DNA from: CALHRB01 sp964473465
GTDB taxonomy: Bacteria > Bacteroidota > Ignavibacteria > Kapaibacteriales > UBA2268
Assembly (NCBI GenBank): GCA_964473465.1
Contig: CAYYPE010000006.1
Coordinates: forward strand, 121,936 to 185,935
Length of the DNA: 64,000 bases
Direction of reading: 5' to 3'
The position numbers and the translations under genes were made by a program. The number at the start of each line of letters is the position of its first letter. The stretch's first letter is position 1. A model generated the notes under the pieces. It did not search any database and was not told the DNA's origin. It worked only from the letters and a program-made list of their open reading frames with translations. Below, in pieces: positions 34,388-44,044 of the stretch.

Positions 34388-35425
34388 TTAAGGAATTTGT
34401 AAATTTTGTGCAATTCGCTTATCTCTGTGAAGTTTTGCTAATTCACGGAGGTCAACAATGCGGTCGGCTTCGTCAACAATTTCGACACCAAGGATAGTTT
34501 CGAGGACATCTTCCATTGTGATTATACCTTCAATACCACCATATTCATCAACGACGAGGAAAATATGCTGCCGCTTTTTCAGGAATCGGTTCAAAGCCAT
34601 ATCCAGCTGGGCATTTTCGGGGATAACATCAGTCTCACGAAGTAAATTTTTTAAAGGTAAATTATTTTTTCCGGTTAGTGCAGCATAATAAACATCCTTG
34701 GACATAACATAGCCTATGACGCCATCATCAAGCGAATTACCATCCCAGATTGGAATTCGTGAATACATCTGCATCTCTGGCAGGTTAACGATTTCCCCAA
34801 CGGTCTTCATAGCGTTACAACTGAACACAACTGTTCGGGGGGTCATAACATCTGAAACAAGAACATCGCTGAAGTGCATAATATTTTTAAGTATTCTGTA
34901 TTCCTCATCGTCGAGAGTGCCTTCTTGTCTGGCAGACTCAACCATTGCGGTGAGCTCTTCCCGGGATGCTTCCTGCTCGGTTTTGCCAGTGATAAGTTTC
35001 ATCAAGAACTCTTCAAAGGCGGCAAAAGGATAGCTAATAAATCTCAGAAATCTGACAAATCCAATTAATTTAATAAGACTTTTTACTGATAATCTTTTCC
35101 CAAGAGCTGAAAAAACTGATCTGATTCCGAAGGTAACTAACAAGAAAGCAATGATTATAAGAATAAAATCAAACAAATTGAGACTGTTCAAAAAAATTGT
35201 GTGGGTAACAAATGAAAATGATATAGCATATAAGAATATTTCCCAGAAAAATATTCCTGCTGAATATTCAAAAAAGACATTCTGTAAAATACTTATATCT
35301 TTCCCATTCGGTTCCTGTAAATCTGAATAAATTATTTCGTCATAATTGATTGAAGATAATGAAGATGCAATGAAAGCTATAAAGCACCCAATGAGAAAGA
35401 AAAATATAGAAAAAAACAAATCCAT
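34388..35425 (-). CDS. HlyC/CorC-family membrane protein (DUF21 plus CBS pair)
   Basis: A 345-residue protein. The N-terminal part (about 1-130) is a DUF21/CNNM-type membrane domain with three to four hydrophobic segments. It is followed by the linker EQEASREELTAMVESARQEG, the block ILKNIMHFSDVLVSDVMTPRT, and two CBS domains (about 190-320) that include HIFLVVDEYGGIEGIITMED. The family is implicated in Mg2+ and Co2+ or Na+ transport, with nucleotide binding by the CBS pair. The usual C-terminal CorC/HlyC transporter-associated domain (about 80 residues) is absent: the chain ends soon after the second CBS domain. Function as a divalent-cation transporter is inferred from the family. Confidence 0.88.
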   Translation of the reverse strand: MDLFFSIFFFLIGCFIAFIASSLSSINYDEIIYSDLQEPNGKDISILQNVFFEYSAGIFFWEIFLYAISFSFVTHTIFLNSLNLFDFILIIIAFLLVTFGIRSVFSALGKRLSVKSLIKLIGFVRFLRFISYPFAAFEEFLMKLITGKTEQEASREELTAMVESARQEGTLDDEEYRILKNIMHFSDVLVSDVMTPRTVVFSCNAMKTVGEIVNLPEMQMYSRIPIWDGNSLDDGVIGYVMSKDVYYAALTGKNNLPLKNLLRETDVIPENAQLDMALNRFLKKRQHIFLVVDEYGGIEGIITMEDVLETILGVEIVDEADRIVDLRELAKLHRDKRIAQNLQIP

Positions 35426-35499
35426 AAATAATTTCTAACTAACCAATTCAAAAATAAGAAAAAATAATTTTATAACAGTTAAGGATTGATTAAAAGAAC

Positions 35500-35793
35500 T
35501 CACTCGACATATTTTCTGAAGTATTTTCTTAACTCTTCTATCTGTTTTATGGCATCTGAGTCATCAGGCAGGAGTAGTCTCATTGTTTGATTATTTTCTG
35601 AACCTTTGATTGTGAATTTTCCTTTGACAATTAGTGTAAAGAAAGGTTTTGGAAAGAAATCCTGATAGATCATTTTACCTAAAAGTCCAAGATGGTAAAT
35701 GAAACCTTTATTAATGGGTTTTTCCAACAGTAAATCCCATACATTTTTGCCTTCGAGACAATCTTCGATTTTTTTAAATTTCAATATTTCCAT
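35500..35793 (-). CDS. Conserved-looking small cytoplasmic protein of unknown function
   Basis: A 97-residue protein without signal peptide or transmembrane segment. It has mixed hydrophobic and charged character (NKGFIYHLGLLGKMIYQDF, then FTLIVKGKFTIKGS). No motif or family is recognised. It lies alone, 74 nt upstream of the CBS-domain gene on the same strand and divergent from coaE. It is kept as a gene because its composition is ordered and it fills an otherwise gene-free gap. Confidence 0.5.
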   Translation of the reverse strand: MEILKFKKIEDCLEGKNVWDLLLEKPINKGFIYHLGLLGKMIYQDFFPKPFFTLIVKGKFTIKGSENNQTMRLLLPDDSDAIKQIEELRKYFRKYVE

Positions 35794-35890
35794 CGCTTTA
35801 AAAACGATTTTTCGTTTTGCTTGTTTTGTATTTTTGAAAGTTGATTAAGTTAATTAAATTGTAATTGTTTTTATAGATAAATTGGAATTT

Positions 35891-36493
35891 ATGCTTGTAA
35901 TTGGAATAACGGGAGTAATTGGTTCTGGAAAAACAACGGTTGCTTCAATAATTGAAGAAGAAGGTTTCAAGGTTTTTTATACTGATAAAATTGCAAAGGA
36001 TGTTATTGAAAAAGATGAAACAGTCAGGAAGAAACTTATCAGCGAATTCGGAAAAGATGTTTTTGATGAGAATGGTCAACTTAATAATAAGTATCTTTCG
36101 GATCTGGTTTTCAATAGCGAAGGCGATGATAATTTAAATAAATTGAATAATATAATTCATCCTGTTGTCATTCAAAAGATGATTGATATTACAAAAAACT
36201 GCGAAACGGAAGGTGAAAGTGTAATCTTTTTCGAAAGTGCATTGATATTCGAAGCAGGATTGGAAGATGGATTTGATTATATTATTTCAGTTGTCAGCGA
36301 TATTGATAAAACAGTTGAGCGGCTCGAAAATAAAATGAGCAAGATTGATATTTTAAAAAGAATGTCCAAACAATTTCCACAGGAGGAAAAGGCAAAAAAT
36401 TCTGATTTTGTTATCGAGAATAATGGTTCGATAGAGGATTTGAAAAATTCAATCAAATTTATTTTGAATATTATTAAAAGCGATATAAGTTAA
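35891..36493 (+). CDS. coaE: Dephospho-CoA kinase
   Basis: Catalyses the last step of coenzyme A synthesis, phosphorylating dephospho-CoA at the ribose 3'-OH with ATP. The 200-residue product has the P-loop GVIGSGKTT at its N-terminus, the FYTDKIAKDVI segment (equivalent to the family's DADxIA motif), a NNIIHPVV segment and VIENNGSIEDL near the C-terminus. The ATG at 35891 places the P-loop a few residues from the start, as in the family; the frame also opens at a TTG at 35882. panC, another CoA-pathway gene, lies far away at 61-62 kb. Confidence 0.93.
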   Translation: MLVIGITGVIGSGKTTVASIIEEEGFKVFYTDKIAKDVIEKDETVRKKLISEFGKDVFDENGQLNNKYLSDLVFNSEGDDNLNKLNNIIHPVVIQKMIDITKNCETEGESVIFFESALIFEAGLEDGFDYIISVVSDIDKTVERLENKMSKIDILKRMSKQFPQEEKAKNSDFVIENNGSIEDLKNSIKFILNIIKSDIS

Positions 36494-36518
36494 TTTTAAA
36501 AATTAAAATGGAGTTACG

Positions 36519-37190
36519 ATGCAAATTTATGTTGATACTGCAAATATTAATCATATAAGACATTGTGCAGAGTTAGGTTTTATATCTGGCGTTACAACAA
36601 ATCCAAGCCTTCTGGCAAAAGAAGATCCGTCTGTTGACATAAAACAAAGAATTCTCGAGATTTATGATTTAATAGGTGGACATTTATCCGTGGAAGTTAA
36701 TTCTACAGATACAAATGGAATGATAGAGGAAGCAGAGGAAATTCTTTCATGGTTTCCCAATGCAACTATAAAAATACCAATGATTCCCGAAGGTTTATCG
36801 GCAGTTAGAAAATTATCAAAGAGAGGAATACCCACAAATGTTACTCTGATTTTTAGTGCAAATCAGGCAATAGCTGCTGCAAATGCAGGTGCAACTTATG
36901 TTTCTGTTTTCATGGGAAGGCTTGATGATATCTCTTTTGATAGCGTTGGAGTATTGCAGGACATTTGTGAAATCTGGGATGTTCAGGATTATGATTCGCT
37001 AATTATAGCAGCTTCAATCAGAAATCCATTACATATAATCGAGTCTGCAAGAGCTGGAGCTGACATTGCAACTGTTCCTTATAATGTTATCATACAATCC
37101 TTGAAACATCCTTTAACGGATGCCGGTTTAAGTGCCTTTTTAAAGGATTATCAGAAGATGACTGATTTAAAGAGTAACTTAAATAAATAA
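36519..37190 (+). CDS. Transaldolase / fructose-6-phosphate aldolase family protein
   Basis: A 223-residue class I aldolase of the short transaldolase (TalC/FSA/MipB) type. It has MQIYVDTANINHIRH at the N-terminus, GVTTNPSLLAKED, LSVEVNSTD and the Schiff-base lysine in ATIKIPM (K85), then TNVTLIFSANQA and GRLDD. It would act as a transaldolase in the pentose phosphate pathway or as a fructose-6-phosphate aldolase; the two cannot be separated by eye. A GGAG ribosome-binding site precedes the ATG. It lies between coaE and aat on the same strand with short gaps, suggesting an operon. Confidence 0.93.
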   Translation: MQIYVDTANINHIRHCAELGFISGVTTNPSLLAKEDPSVDIKQRILEIYDLIGGHLSVEVNSTDTNGMIEEAEEILSWFPNATIKIPMIPEGLSAVRKLSKRGIPTNVTLIFSANQAIAAANAGATYVSVFMGRLDDISFDSVGVLQDICEIWDVQDYDSLIIAASIRNPLHIIESARAGADIATVPYNVIIQSLKHPLTDAGLSAFLKDYQKMTDLKSNLNK

Positions 37191-37201
37191 TTGCTACAAA
37201 A

Positions 37202-37786
37202 TTGTATGATTTGCTAACCCCGGAATTTTTATTAGAGGCTTACAAATCCTCTTATTTTCCAATGGCTGAATCAGGAACCGGAGAAATTTACATGCATTCT
37301 CCGGAAATGAGAGCTATTTTTCCAATTTATGAAATAAAAACTCCAAAAAATATTATCAAATTGGCTAAAAAAAAGATTTTCAGATGCACTATCAATTATG
37401 ATTTCGAATTGGTAATCAGAGAATGTGCCAGCAGGAAAATCACTTGGATTAATGATGTTATCATAGAGTCATATATTAATTTACATAAAGCTAAGCATGC
37501 CCATTCTATAGAAACATGGAAAGACAATGAAATAGTCGGTGGCTTATATGGTGTTGCAATTGGTGGTGCTTTTTTTGGGGAATCAATGTTTAATAAAGCG
37601 AGCGATGCCTCGAAATTTGCATTTTACTTTCTGGTTGAATATTTAAGAAGTCGAGGCTTTTTATTGCTGGACAGTCAATATATAAATGAATTTACCCAAA
37701 ATCTTGGTGCTATTGAAGTTCCAAAAGTAATTTATCTTAAAATTTTAGAAAAAGCTATAAATTTACCATGCTCTTTTGTTGATTGA
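37202..37786 (+). CDS. aat: Leucyl/phenylalanyl-tRNA-protein transferase
   Basis: Attaches Leu or Phe from aminoacyl-tRNA to N-terminal Lys/Arg of proteins, marking them for Clp degradation by the N-end rule. The 194-residue product shows LTPEFLLEAYKSSYFPMAES, WINDVIIESYINLHKAKHAHSIE, GGLYGVAIGGAFFGESMF and LLDSQYINEFTQNLGA, each typical of Aat. The first codon is TTG: no ATG precedes the conserved N-terminus in this frame, and the next ATG would delete the conserved LTPEFLL block. It starts 11 nt after the aldolase stop. clpS and clpA are not in the window. Confidence 0.92.
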   Translation: MYDLLTPEFLLEAYKSSYFPMAESGTGEIYMHSPEMRAIFPIYEIKTPKNIIKLAKKKIFRCTINYDFELVIRECASRKITWINDVIIESYINLHKAKHAHSIETWKDNEIVGGLYGVAIGGAFFGESMFNKASDASKFAFYFLVEYLRSRGFLLLDSQYINEFTQNLGAIEVPKVIYLKILEKAINLPCSFVD

Positions 37787-37850
37787 TACGAATGTATTTG
37801 TTAAATTGTATTCGAAAAAAAAATTGTTTATGATTTGCTGGGAAAAAATA

Positions 37851-39719
37851 ATGAAATTAAAACCGGCAACGATATTAATCCTTGCAACGCTTTTAGCATT
37901 TTCAGGTTGTGTTCTTAATAAAACCTCACCAAAACAGTTGGTTTGTCCTTTACCTGTTCAGGATTGTAAATCTGTCAGATGGCAGGGCATTGCAATGGAT
38001 ACTTCCATGGCTTTCAGGCAGGTTGCTGACTCCTTTTTCGTTTTCGAGAAAGTAAAACAAATCAACACAGTGGAAGATGAATGGTGCTTATCATTTATTG
38101 ACAGAAAAAAAGCCATACTCACTTTCAATGATGAGAACGAGCAACGAATTATGAAAGTTAGGATGATTAACGATAATCTTGCCAGAATTGAATCAGGTAT
38201 GGGATATAATCTCGAAGGAAGTATAGGTATTATCTCTTCCAGGGGAAATGATATTGTATTTGCTGCTTCATATCCTTTTGAGGATCCAGATTACTTTATT
38301 GGAAATTCAGATATTTATACTGCTGAACTTAAGGATAACATGATTGTTAATATCAGGAACATCGGTTCGAATATCAATAAAAATCGGACAAGCTGGGAAT
38401 CCCATCCAAGCTATTCTCCTGATAAAAATGTCATTTTTTTTTCAACTGATATAAACCCATTGAAAAGCACCGATTTATGGTTCACCATTAAAAAACCAGA
38501 TGGCAGCTGGAGCGATCCGATGAACTGCGGGAATAATATTAATACAGATTGTGATGAAATAACACCATTTATAACTCATGATGGAGCGAAACTGCTTTTT
38601 TCCTCAAATGGACATGAATCAGTCGGGGGATATGATATTTTTGAATCTGACATATCTCCAGCTTTTTGGCAAGCAGTGAAAAAACTTGATTATCAGTCAT
38701 TGAAAACAGGTGCATTTTTCTCGAAACCAAGAAATATGAGACCTCCTCTTAATACCGAAGCTGATGAGTTATTTCCAAGCTCCCCCGGAAAAATTGAGGA
38801 TTTATTATATTATTCGTCAAATCAGTCATCACAGAAAAGCCAGTCAATTATGGGAACCGGTGGTTTTGATATTTATGTTCGAAGAAAAACCTACTCCGAA
38901 AAGTTTCTTACAAGAACTGACCAAAAACCTAAACCAGACTTATCAATCAAAGTCGAGGAAAAAAAAGATGTAAAAATAAAAGAGCCGGAATATATTCCTC
39001 CTACTTTTAAACTTCAAGGGACGGTCTATAATGCTGATACAAAGGAAGTTATACCCGATGCTAATATTACAGTAAGAGAAATAAAACAGGTTGATTTATT
39101 AAAAGAGCGTGAACTTGAAATTACCTCCGAAGGCAAAGATATATTTTTTGATGCTTTCAAAACTAAATCAGACGTAAAGGGAAACTACAGTGTAGAACTC
39201 GAGAAAGACAAGGACTTTGAAGTTACTGCTGAATCAGGGGACTTATTTTTTGATTCATTTAAAATTAGAGTTGATAAAGATGATACTACATCCGTAATCA
39301 AAAAAGACTTCTTTATTCCAGCTGAATTGACCTTGAGAATCAATTTCCCGACAGATGTTTATAATGCACCTTACAAATATGCCCTTGATTCAAACGGAGT
39401 TGAAACAAATCAAACGTGGAAGGAAGCTATTGACTTATTAGCAAAAAATTTACTTCAGACAACAGAAAAAGTAGAGAAATTAATACTTATCGGACATACC
39501 GATGATGCTGGCTCGGATGCTTATAATCTAAGGCTTGGTCAGAACAGGGTGAATTTCATTATTGAACAATTAGTAAGAAGAGGGGTGCCTCGTGAAAGGC
39601 TTGAGGGACAATCTGCAGGTGAATCTCAATTACTCGAACGCCGGGAAGGAGAAAGCTTGTCTGCTTGGAGAAAGCGTTGCCGTCGTGTTGAATTACAAAA
39701 AGTTCTTAAAAAGGATTAA
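37851..39719 (+). CDS. OmpA-family lipoprotein with PD40-like and carboxypeptidase-regulatory-like domains
   Basis: A 622-residue outer-membrane lipoprotein (LAFSGC, C20). The middle (about 90-350) has repeated PD40/WD40-like beta-propeller blades such as SHPSYSPDKNVIFFSTD and DEITPFITHDGAKLLFSSN. Next comes a carboxypeptidase-regulatory-like domain (about 395-490, LQGTVYNADTKEVIPDANI). Last is an OmpA domain (about 500-620) with LIGHTDDAGSDAYNLRLGQNR, which should bind peptidoglycan. This layout is common in Bacteroidota envelope proteins. The frame opens 25 codons earlier, but the chosen ATG gives a clean lipoprotein signal. The PBP gene starts 2 nt after the stop, linking it to wall synthesis. 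Confidence 0.88.
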   Translation: MKLKPATILILATLLAFSGCVLNKTSPKQLVCPLPVQDCKSVRWQGIAMDTSMAFRQVADSFFVFEKVKQINTVEDEWCLSFIDRKKAILTFNDENEQRIMKVRMINDNLARIESGMGYNLEGSIGIISSRGNDIVFAASYPFEDPDYFIGNSDIYTAELKDNMIVNIRNIGSNINKNRTSWESHPSYSPDKNVIFFSTDINPLKSTDLWFTIKKPDGSWSDPMNCGNNINTDCDEITPFITHDGAKLLFSSNGHESVGGYDIFESDISPAFWQAVKKLDYQSLKTGAFFSKPRNMRPPLNTEADELFPSSPGKIEDLLYYSSNQSSQKSQSIMGTGGFDIYVRRKTYSEKFLTRTDQKPKPDLSIKVEEKKDVKIKEPEYIPPTFKLQGTVYNADTKEVIPDANITVREIKQVDLLKERELEITSEGKDIFFDAFKTKSDVKGNYSVELEKDKDFEVTAESGDLFFDSFKIRVDKDDTTSVIKKDFFIPAELTLRINFPTDVYNAPYKYALDSNGVETNQTWKEAIDLLAKNLLQTTEKVEKLILIGHTDDAGSDAYNLRLGQNRVNFIIEQLVRRGVPRERLEGQSAGESQLLERREGESLSAWRKRCRRVELQKVLKKD

Positions 39720-39721
39720 GA

Positions 39722-41953
39722 ATGAACCCTTTTAAATTTCTTATAATTCTTGTTGTTAGTTTTTTATTTCTGATTATTATTGGAGGGTTTTATTTCTATA
39801 CATCAATAGCTTGGGGACTGCCATCATTCGAAACTCTGGAAAATCCAAAACAGGACTATGCCACTCAGGTTCTTAGCAGTGATGGTGTTCTTCTTGACCA
39901 TATTTACAGGCAAAGGCGTGTCGTTTTACCATTTGACAGTATCCCACCGAATTTTATCAATGCTTTGATAGCAACCGAGGACAAAGATTTCTACAGCCAT
40001 TGGGGGGTCTATGCAAGAAGGATTTTAAATGCCACGATTAAGAACCTATTAGCATTAAGGTTAAAAGAGGGAAGTTCTACTCTAACAATGCAATTAGCCA
40101 GAAATTTATTTTTCACACACGAGGTTTCTCTCGAAAGAAAATTAAAAGAAGCTATAACGGCAGTATTACTCGAAAAGACTTACACAAAGAAGGAAATTCT
40201 TGAGATGTATATTAATACTGTTGGTTTTGGCAGAGGAACCTATGGGCTTCAGGTTGCTTCCGAAGTTTATTTTAATAAAGAACCAAAAGAACTGACTCTT
40301 TCGGAATGTGCTTTTCTTGTTGCTTTACTAAAGGCTCCGGAACATTATAATGGTCTGATAAACTACGAAAAAGCTATAGAAAGAAGAAATCTTGTTCTCT
40401 CATTGATGAAAGAACAAAATTATATATCCGAATACGACTACATCAAAGCCGTTGATGTTCCAATTGTATTTGCTAAAACCAATATCTATAGAAAACCATC
40501 AACTTTAATTGCTCCACATTTTGTCGAAATGGTAAGAGTCCAGTTGGGTAAAGATTTATCTGCAAGAAATTATGATATATATAGCGACGGACTCATAATC
40601 AAAACAACTCTTAATTCAAAAATTCAGTTATACACAAAACAAGCTGTGGAAGAACACTTAAAGATATTTCAGAACACTTTCAACAGGAGTTTTAATTGGA
40701 GTAAAAATACAAAGTTGCTTGAAGATTTGATTTCCAAGGCAGTGAAAAACTACCCAAAATACTATAATTTATCAGAATCAGAACGTATAGAGCTCGAAAG
40801 GCGTTTGAAAAGAAATAAAAATTTTGTTGATTCAGTAAAAAATGTTGCAACTACTATTCAGGTCGGAGTGATAGTTTTAGATGCAGCAACAGGAGAAATT
40901 CTTGCAATGATTGGTGCTTCTCCTAAATTTATGGAAGATCATCCTGACTCAAAATATTCATTGAACCATGTTACTCAGATAAAAAGGCAGCCCGGGTCAT
41001 CATTTAAGCCCTTTGTTTATGCAGCTGCACTCGATGATGGTCTGGATATCAATTCTCAAGTTGAATGCGGTCCTTTCAGCTATCGGTTACCATCGGGCGA
41101 GGTATGGTCACCACGTGGTCATAGTGATTGTGAGCCCGGGCAAACTGTAACTCTTTCTAAAGGGCTTGCTGCTTCTATCAATACTGTTGCCGCAAGACTC
41201 ATAACTGAATATACTACACCTGACAAAGTGATTACAATAGCCAAAAGAATGGGAATCCAATCACAGTTGAGGGCTTTTCCTTCATTAAGTCTCGGAGCTG
41301 CAGGAGAAGTATCCCCTTACGAAATGGCAGCGGCTTTCACTGGGTTTGCTAACGAGGGAACCAGTGTTTCGCCTTATTATATTAATTCTATTGAAGACCA
41401 ATGGGGCAATGTTATTCAAACACCTAAAATTAAATCTTTTCAGAAAGATGCTCTTAAACCGGATATTGCACAAAAAATGACGAAACTGATGATGGGGGTT
41501 GTAAATGGTGGCACAGGTTATGAAGTAAAAAAATATTTAAAGATTTGCGAAGCTGCTGGAAAAACCGGAACTACAAATGATTATGCCGATGCCTGGTTTG
41601 TAGGCTACACTCCGCAACTTGTATGTGCAGTTTGGGTTGGCTTTGACGATAGAAGAATAACTTTTACCGGGGATTATGCCTATGCAAGTAAGGCTGCTGC
41701 TCCGATTTTTGGACGTATTATGGCTAAAATTTATAATGACCCTCAGTTGCCTTACAAGCAGACTAAGTTTGTGTTTTCTTTTTCTGAGAATTCTGACTCA
41801 CTCACCGCATTTTCAAATCATTCAATAAATGATTATTTAGTAAATGGCGTTGAATATTTTCAAAGTGATTTAAACGGAAACGTGTATTTCAAAAAAAGCA
41901 GCACTAATAAAATTCCTTTATTGTTCATTAAACCAAAAAAAGATAAAATATGA
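39722..41953 (+). CDS. Class A penicillin-binding protein (PBP1A-type)
   Basis: A bifunctional peptidoglycan synthase of 743 residues. One N-terminal transmembrane segment (about 5-28) is followed by a GT51 glycosyltransferase domain with catalytic E86 in ATEDKDFYSHWG, then GSSTLTMQLARNLF, LEMYINTVGFGRGTYG and LLKAPEHYNG. The transpeptidase domain has SSFKPF (SxxK, near 427), a SIN motif (AASINTVAA) and GKTGTTND (KTG, near 613). It polymerises glycan and cross-links stem peptides in the periplasm. It is sandwiched between the OmpA lipoprotein gene (2 nt gap) and an FAH-family gene that overlaps its stop by 4 nt, so the cluster is clearly co-transcribed. Confidence 0.95.
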   Translation: MNPFKFLIILVVSFLFLIIIGGFYFYTSIAWGLPSFETLENPKQDYATQVLSSDGVLLDHIYRQRRVVLPFDSIPPNFINALIATEDKDFYSHWGVYARRILNATIKNLLALRLKEGSSTLTMQLARNLFFTHEVSLERKLKEAITAVLLEKTYTKKEILEMYINTVGFGRGTYGLQVASEVYFNKEPKELTLSECAFLVALLKAPEHYNGLINYEKAIERRNLVLSLMKEQNYISEYDYIKAVDVPIVFAKTNIYRKPSTLIAPHFVEMVRVQLGKDLSARNYDIYSDGLIIKTTLNSKIQLYTKQAVEEHLKIFQNTFNRSFNWSKNTKLLEDLISKAVKNYPKYYNLSESERIELERRLKRNKNFVDSVKNVATTIQVGVIVLDAATGEILAMIGASPKFMEDHPDSKYSLNHVTQIKRQPGSSFKPFVYAAALDDGLDINSQVECGPFSYRLPSGEVWSPRGHSDCEPGQTVTLSKGLAASINTVAARLITEYTTPDKVITIAKRMGIQSQLRAFPSLSLGAAGEVSPYEMAAAFTGFANEGTSVSPYYINSIEDQWGNVIQTPKIKSFQKDALKPDIAQKMTKLMMGVVNGGTGYEVKKYLKICEAAGKTGTTNDYADAWFVGYTPQLVCAVWVGFDDRRITFTGDYAYASKAAAPIFGRIMAKIYNDPQLPYKQTKFVFSFSENSDSLTAFSNHSINDYLVNGVEYFQSDLNGNVYFKKSSTNKIPLLFIKPKKDKI

Positions 41954-42609
41954 AATTCGAACTGAAATTTGATAATGGGGACATCTTAGAAATTGGGACT
42001 ATCTTTTGTATTGGCAGTAATTACTCCAAGCATATCAAGGAAATGGGTGGCACAAAACCTGAAGCACCTGTCATTTTTTTAAAACCGAGAGCTGCTTATT
42101 TAGAGAATGGTGGAGTGATTAAAATTCCCAATTTTTCAAACTTGTGTCATCATGAACTCGAATTGGTTGTTGTAATCGGTAAACACTGTTCTAACATAGA
42201 CAAAAGCGTAGCATATAAATTTATAGCTGGATATGCTGTGGGTATTGACGTAACTTTACGTGACATACAGAATTCTGCTAAACAGAAAGGTCAGCCATGG
42301 GCAGTGGCAAAGGGTTTTGTAACTTCTGCCCCGATTTCTCAGGTGATTTCTTCAGAAAAATTTGATGGAAATGTTCCTGATTTTGAATTGAGGCTACTCG
42401 TTAATAGCGAACAGAAACAATATGGAAATACAAAAGATATGGAGAGGTCTGTTCCGGAACTTATTGAATATTTATCAAAAGTATTTACATTAAATCCCGG
42501 AGATTGCATCTTCACTGGAACTCCTGAAGGAGTAGGACAGATAAAAAAAGGAGACAAATTAGTTGCTGAACTTGTTGGATATACTAAAATTGAATTAACT
42601 GTTGAATAA
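41950..42609 (+). CDS. Fumarylacetoacetate-hydrolase-family protein (FAHD1/acylpyruvase-like)
   Basis: A single-domain FAH-family enzyme of 219 residues. It has CIGSNYSKHIKEMGG, APVIFLKPRAAYLENGG, the metal-binding HHELELVVVIG, then GYAVGIDVTLRDIQ with the aspartate ligand, and FTGTPEGVGQIKKGD at the C-terminus. Members with this architecture act on acylpyruvates, oxaloacetate or related dioxo acids using Mg2+ or Mn2+. The start overlaps the PBP stop by 4 nt, consistent with translational coupling, but no functional tie to cell-wall synthesis is known. The precise substrate is not determinable. Confidence 0.93.
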   Translation: MKFELKFDNGDILEIGTIFCIGSNYSKHIKEMGGTKPEAPVIFLKPRAAYLENGGVIKIPNFSNLCHHELELVVVIGKHCSNIDKSVAYKFIAGYAVGIDVTLRDIQNSAKQKGQPWAVAKGFVTSAPISQVISSEKFDGNVPDFELRLLVNSEQKQYGNTKDMERSVPELIEYLSKVFTLNPGDCIFTGTPEGVGQIKKGDKLVAELVGYTKIELTVE

Positions 42610-42641
42610 AAATTTGAATTTTTTATATATTATAAATCATT

Positions 42642-44030
42642 ATGAAAGCTAAAATCATACTCATCGCAGGAATTATCCTCTCAACTGTGCTTAGCAGTTG
42701 TGTTAGTATTATGACAAGAACAGAAACGGATATTCATACCATTTCGGAGCGAGATACGATTTTTTCTTATGAACAAAAGAATGCCCCGGGGAATCAGGAT
42801 ATGGGGGTTGTCTATCCATCTTCGAGGACATTCAAATCCGAAAGAAGGCTTTATCAGCGGGATAGCATTGTCGAAAGAAAATATCCTGATTTCATCAGAC
42901 TTGGTGTTTTCGAAAGTGTTGGACTGATAGGTTCAGCCTCAGGGGAAAGTTCTTATGGAACAGGTATGTTTGGAATATTTCCTGATTTTATTAATCTCAA
43001 GTCAGATTACAGTGGTGACTCGGGAAAATTATTCAGTGGTGGAATTTATAGAATTGGTGTGGGGGAATGGAGGCTTCGCTGGTTCAAAGATGCACCGAAC
43101 TGGACTTTTGGCACTTCAATGATAGAATTTTTGATTCCATCTGCTAAAAAACAAAATACTTTATCCAGTATTTTCCCTCTCTACATTCGAAAGAGATATT
43201 ATCTAAGGGAAGAAATTCCATATATTGCATTTGTCCCTTCTTTAGGAATTGGCTGGTATCCTTCACAATATGTAAATTTATCTGGATCTTTGGATATCGG
43301 CTCTTTAGGGGGGCTAAATCTAAGGGCTTATGCTGGATTAGCAGCAGGAGTAAATTCCAAAGAAGCATATCAGGTTAGAATTAGCAATGAAAGCGATAAG
43401 AGCCATACTTCTGTTTTTCCGTATTTTGGACTGGGTATTTCCTTCCTCGATTTTGTTAACATTGTTCCCGAAACATATAAAGAATGGAAAGACCATGAAC
43501 ATTCATCGTGGAATATTGGATTGATTCAGGCTTCGCTGATAGCTGCTGGTGCTGATTCATCGGCTGTGGCTCAGAATTCCGAAACAAAAGTGTTCACTGG
43601 TTTTATTTTCAAAATTGCCAATGCATCTGTAGCCCTTCCAATTTTAAATAATCAGCTCTATCTTGGAACTTCACTGGCGAATTTTGTTGTTCTTGGCTTT
43701 AACGAATGGGGGATTGGTATTCTTCCATTCAGACTTGGCTACTGGCAAACAATCATAGCTGACGAACTTTCCACTGAACCATTTATTGAATATAATTATT
43801 ACCCTTCAAATTTTCTTCATATCGGGAACAGAGTTAACTTAAGAATCAGTGATTTCCTGAATTTAGGATTGGTGATGGGTTTTGCCTCGGGAGAAACATC
43901 TTTAGGGATTGGCTCGGATATAACCAGTCAATATGGAGCTCCAATAAGCTTCTCAAGAGCTTATGTTGGGGTTAGTGTTGGCGTCAGCGACAGAATATTT
44001 TTTCCTGATGAATTACGTTACAACAGATAA
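42642..44030 (+). CDS. Lipid-anchored outer-membrane-type protein of unknown function
   Basis: A 462-residue protein with a lipoprotein signal (LSSC, C19). The mature protein is beta-rich with many alternating aromatic and hydrophobic segments and glycines (GWYPSQYVNLSGSLDIG, GVSVGVSDRIFF), as in outer-membrane beta barrels or large beta sandwiches. I recognise no family. It follows the FAH gene after 32 nt and precedes another lipoprotein gene after 14 nt, so it may be part of the aat-PBP-FAH transcription unit. Confidence 0.6.
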   Translation: MKAKIILIAGIILSTVLSSCVSIMTRTETDIHTISERDTIFSYEQKNAPGNQDMGVVYPSSRTFKSERRLYQRDSIVERKYPDFIRLGVFESVGLIGSASGESSYGTGMFGIFPDFINLKSDYSGDSGKLFSGGIYRIGVGEWRLRWFKDAPNWTFGTSMIEFLIPSAKKQNTLSSIFPLYIRKRYYLREEIPYIAFVPSLGIGWYPSQYVNLSGSLDIGSLGGLNLRAYAGLAAGVNSKEAYQVRISNESDKSHTSVFPYFGLGISFLDFVNIVPETYKEWKDHEHSSWNIGLIQASLIAAGADSSAVAQNSETKVFTGFIFKIANASVALPILNNQLYLGTSLANFVVLGFNEWGIGILPFRLGYWQTIIADELSTEPFIEYNYYPSNFLHIGNRVNLRISDFLNLGLVMGFASGETSLGIGSDITSQYGAPISFSRAYVGVSVGVSDRIFFPDELRYNR

Positions 44031-44044
44031 AAAAAGAGGAAACT

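Noticed and set aside
37776..37850. N-terminal extension MLIDTNVFVKLY of the OmpA-lipoprotein frame, resembling the start of a PIN-domain toxin
   Set aside because: Only about 12 residues look PIN-like. The frame runs straight into a clean lipoprotein signal peptide beginning at 37851 and overlaps the end of aat, so it is treated as chance.
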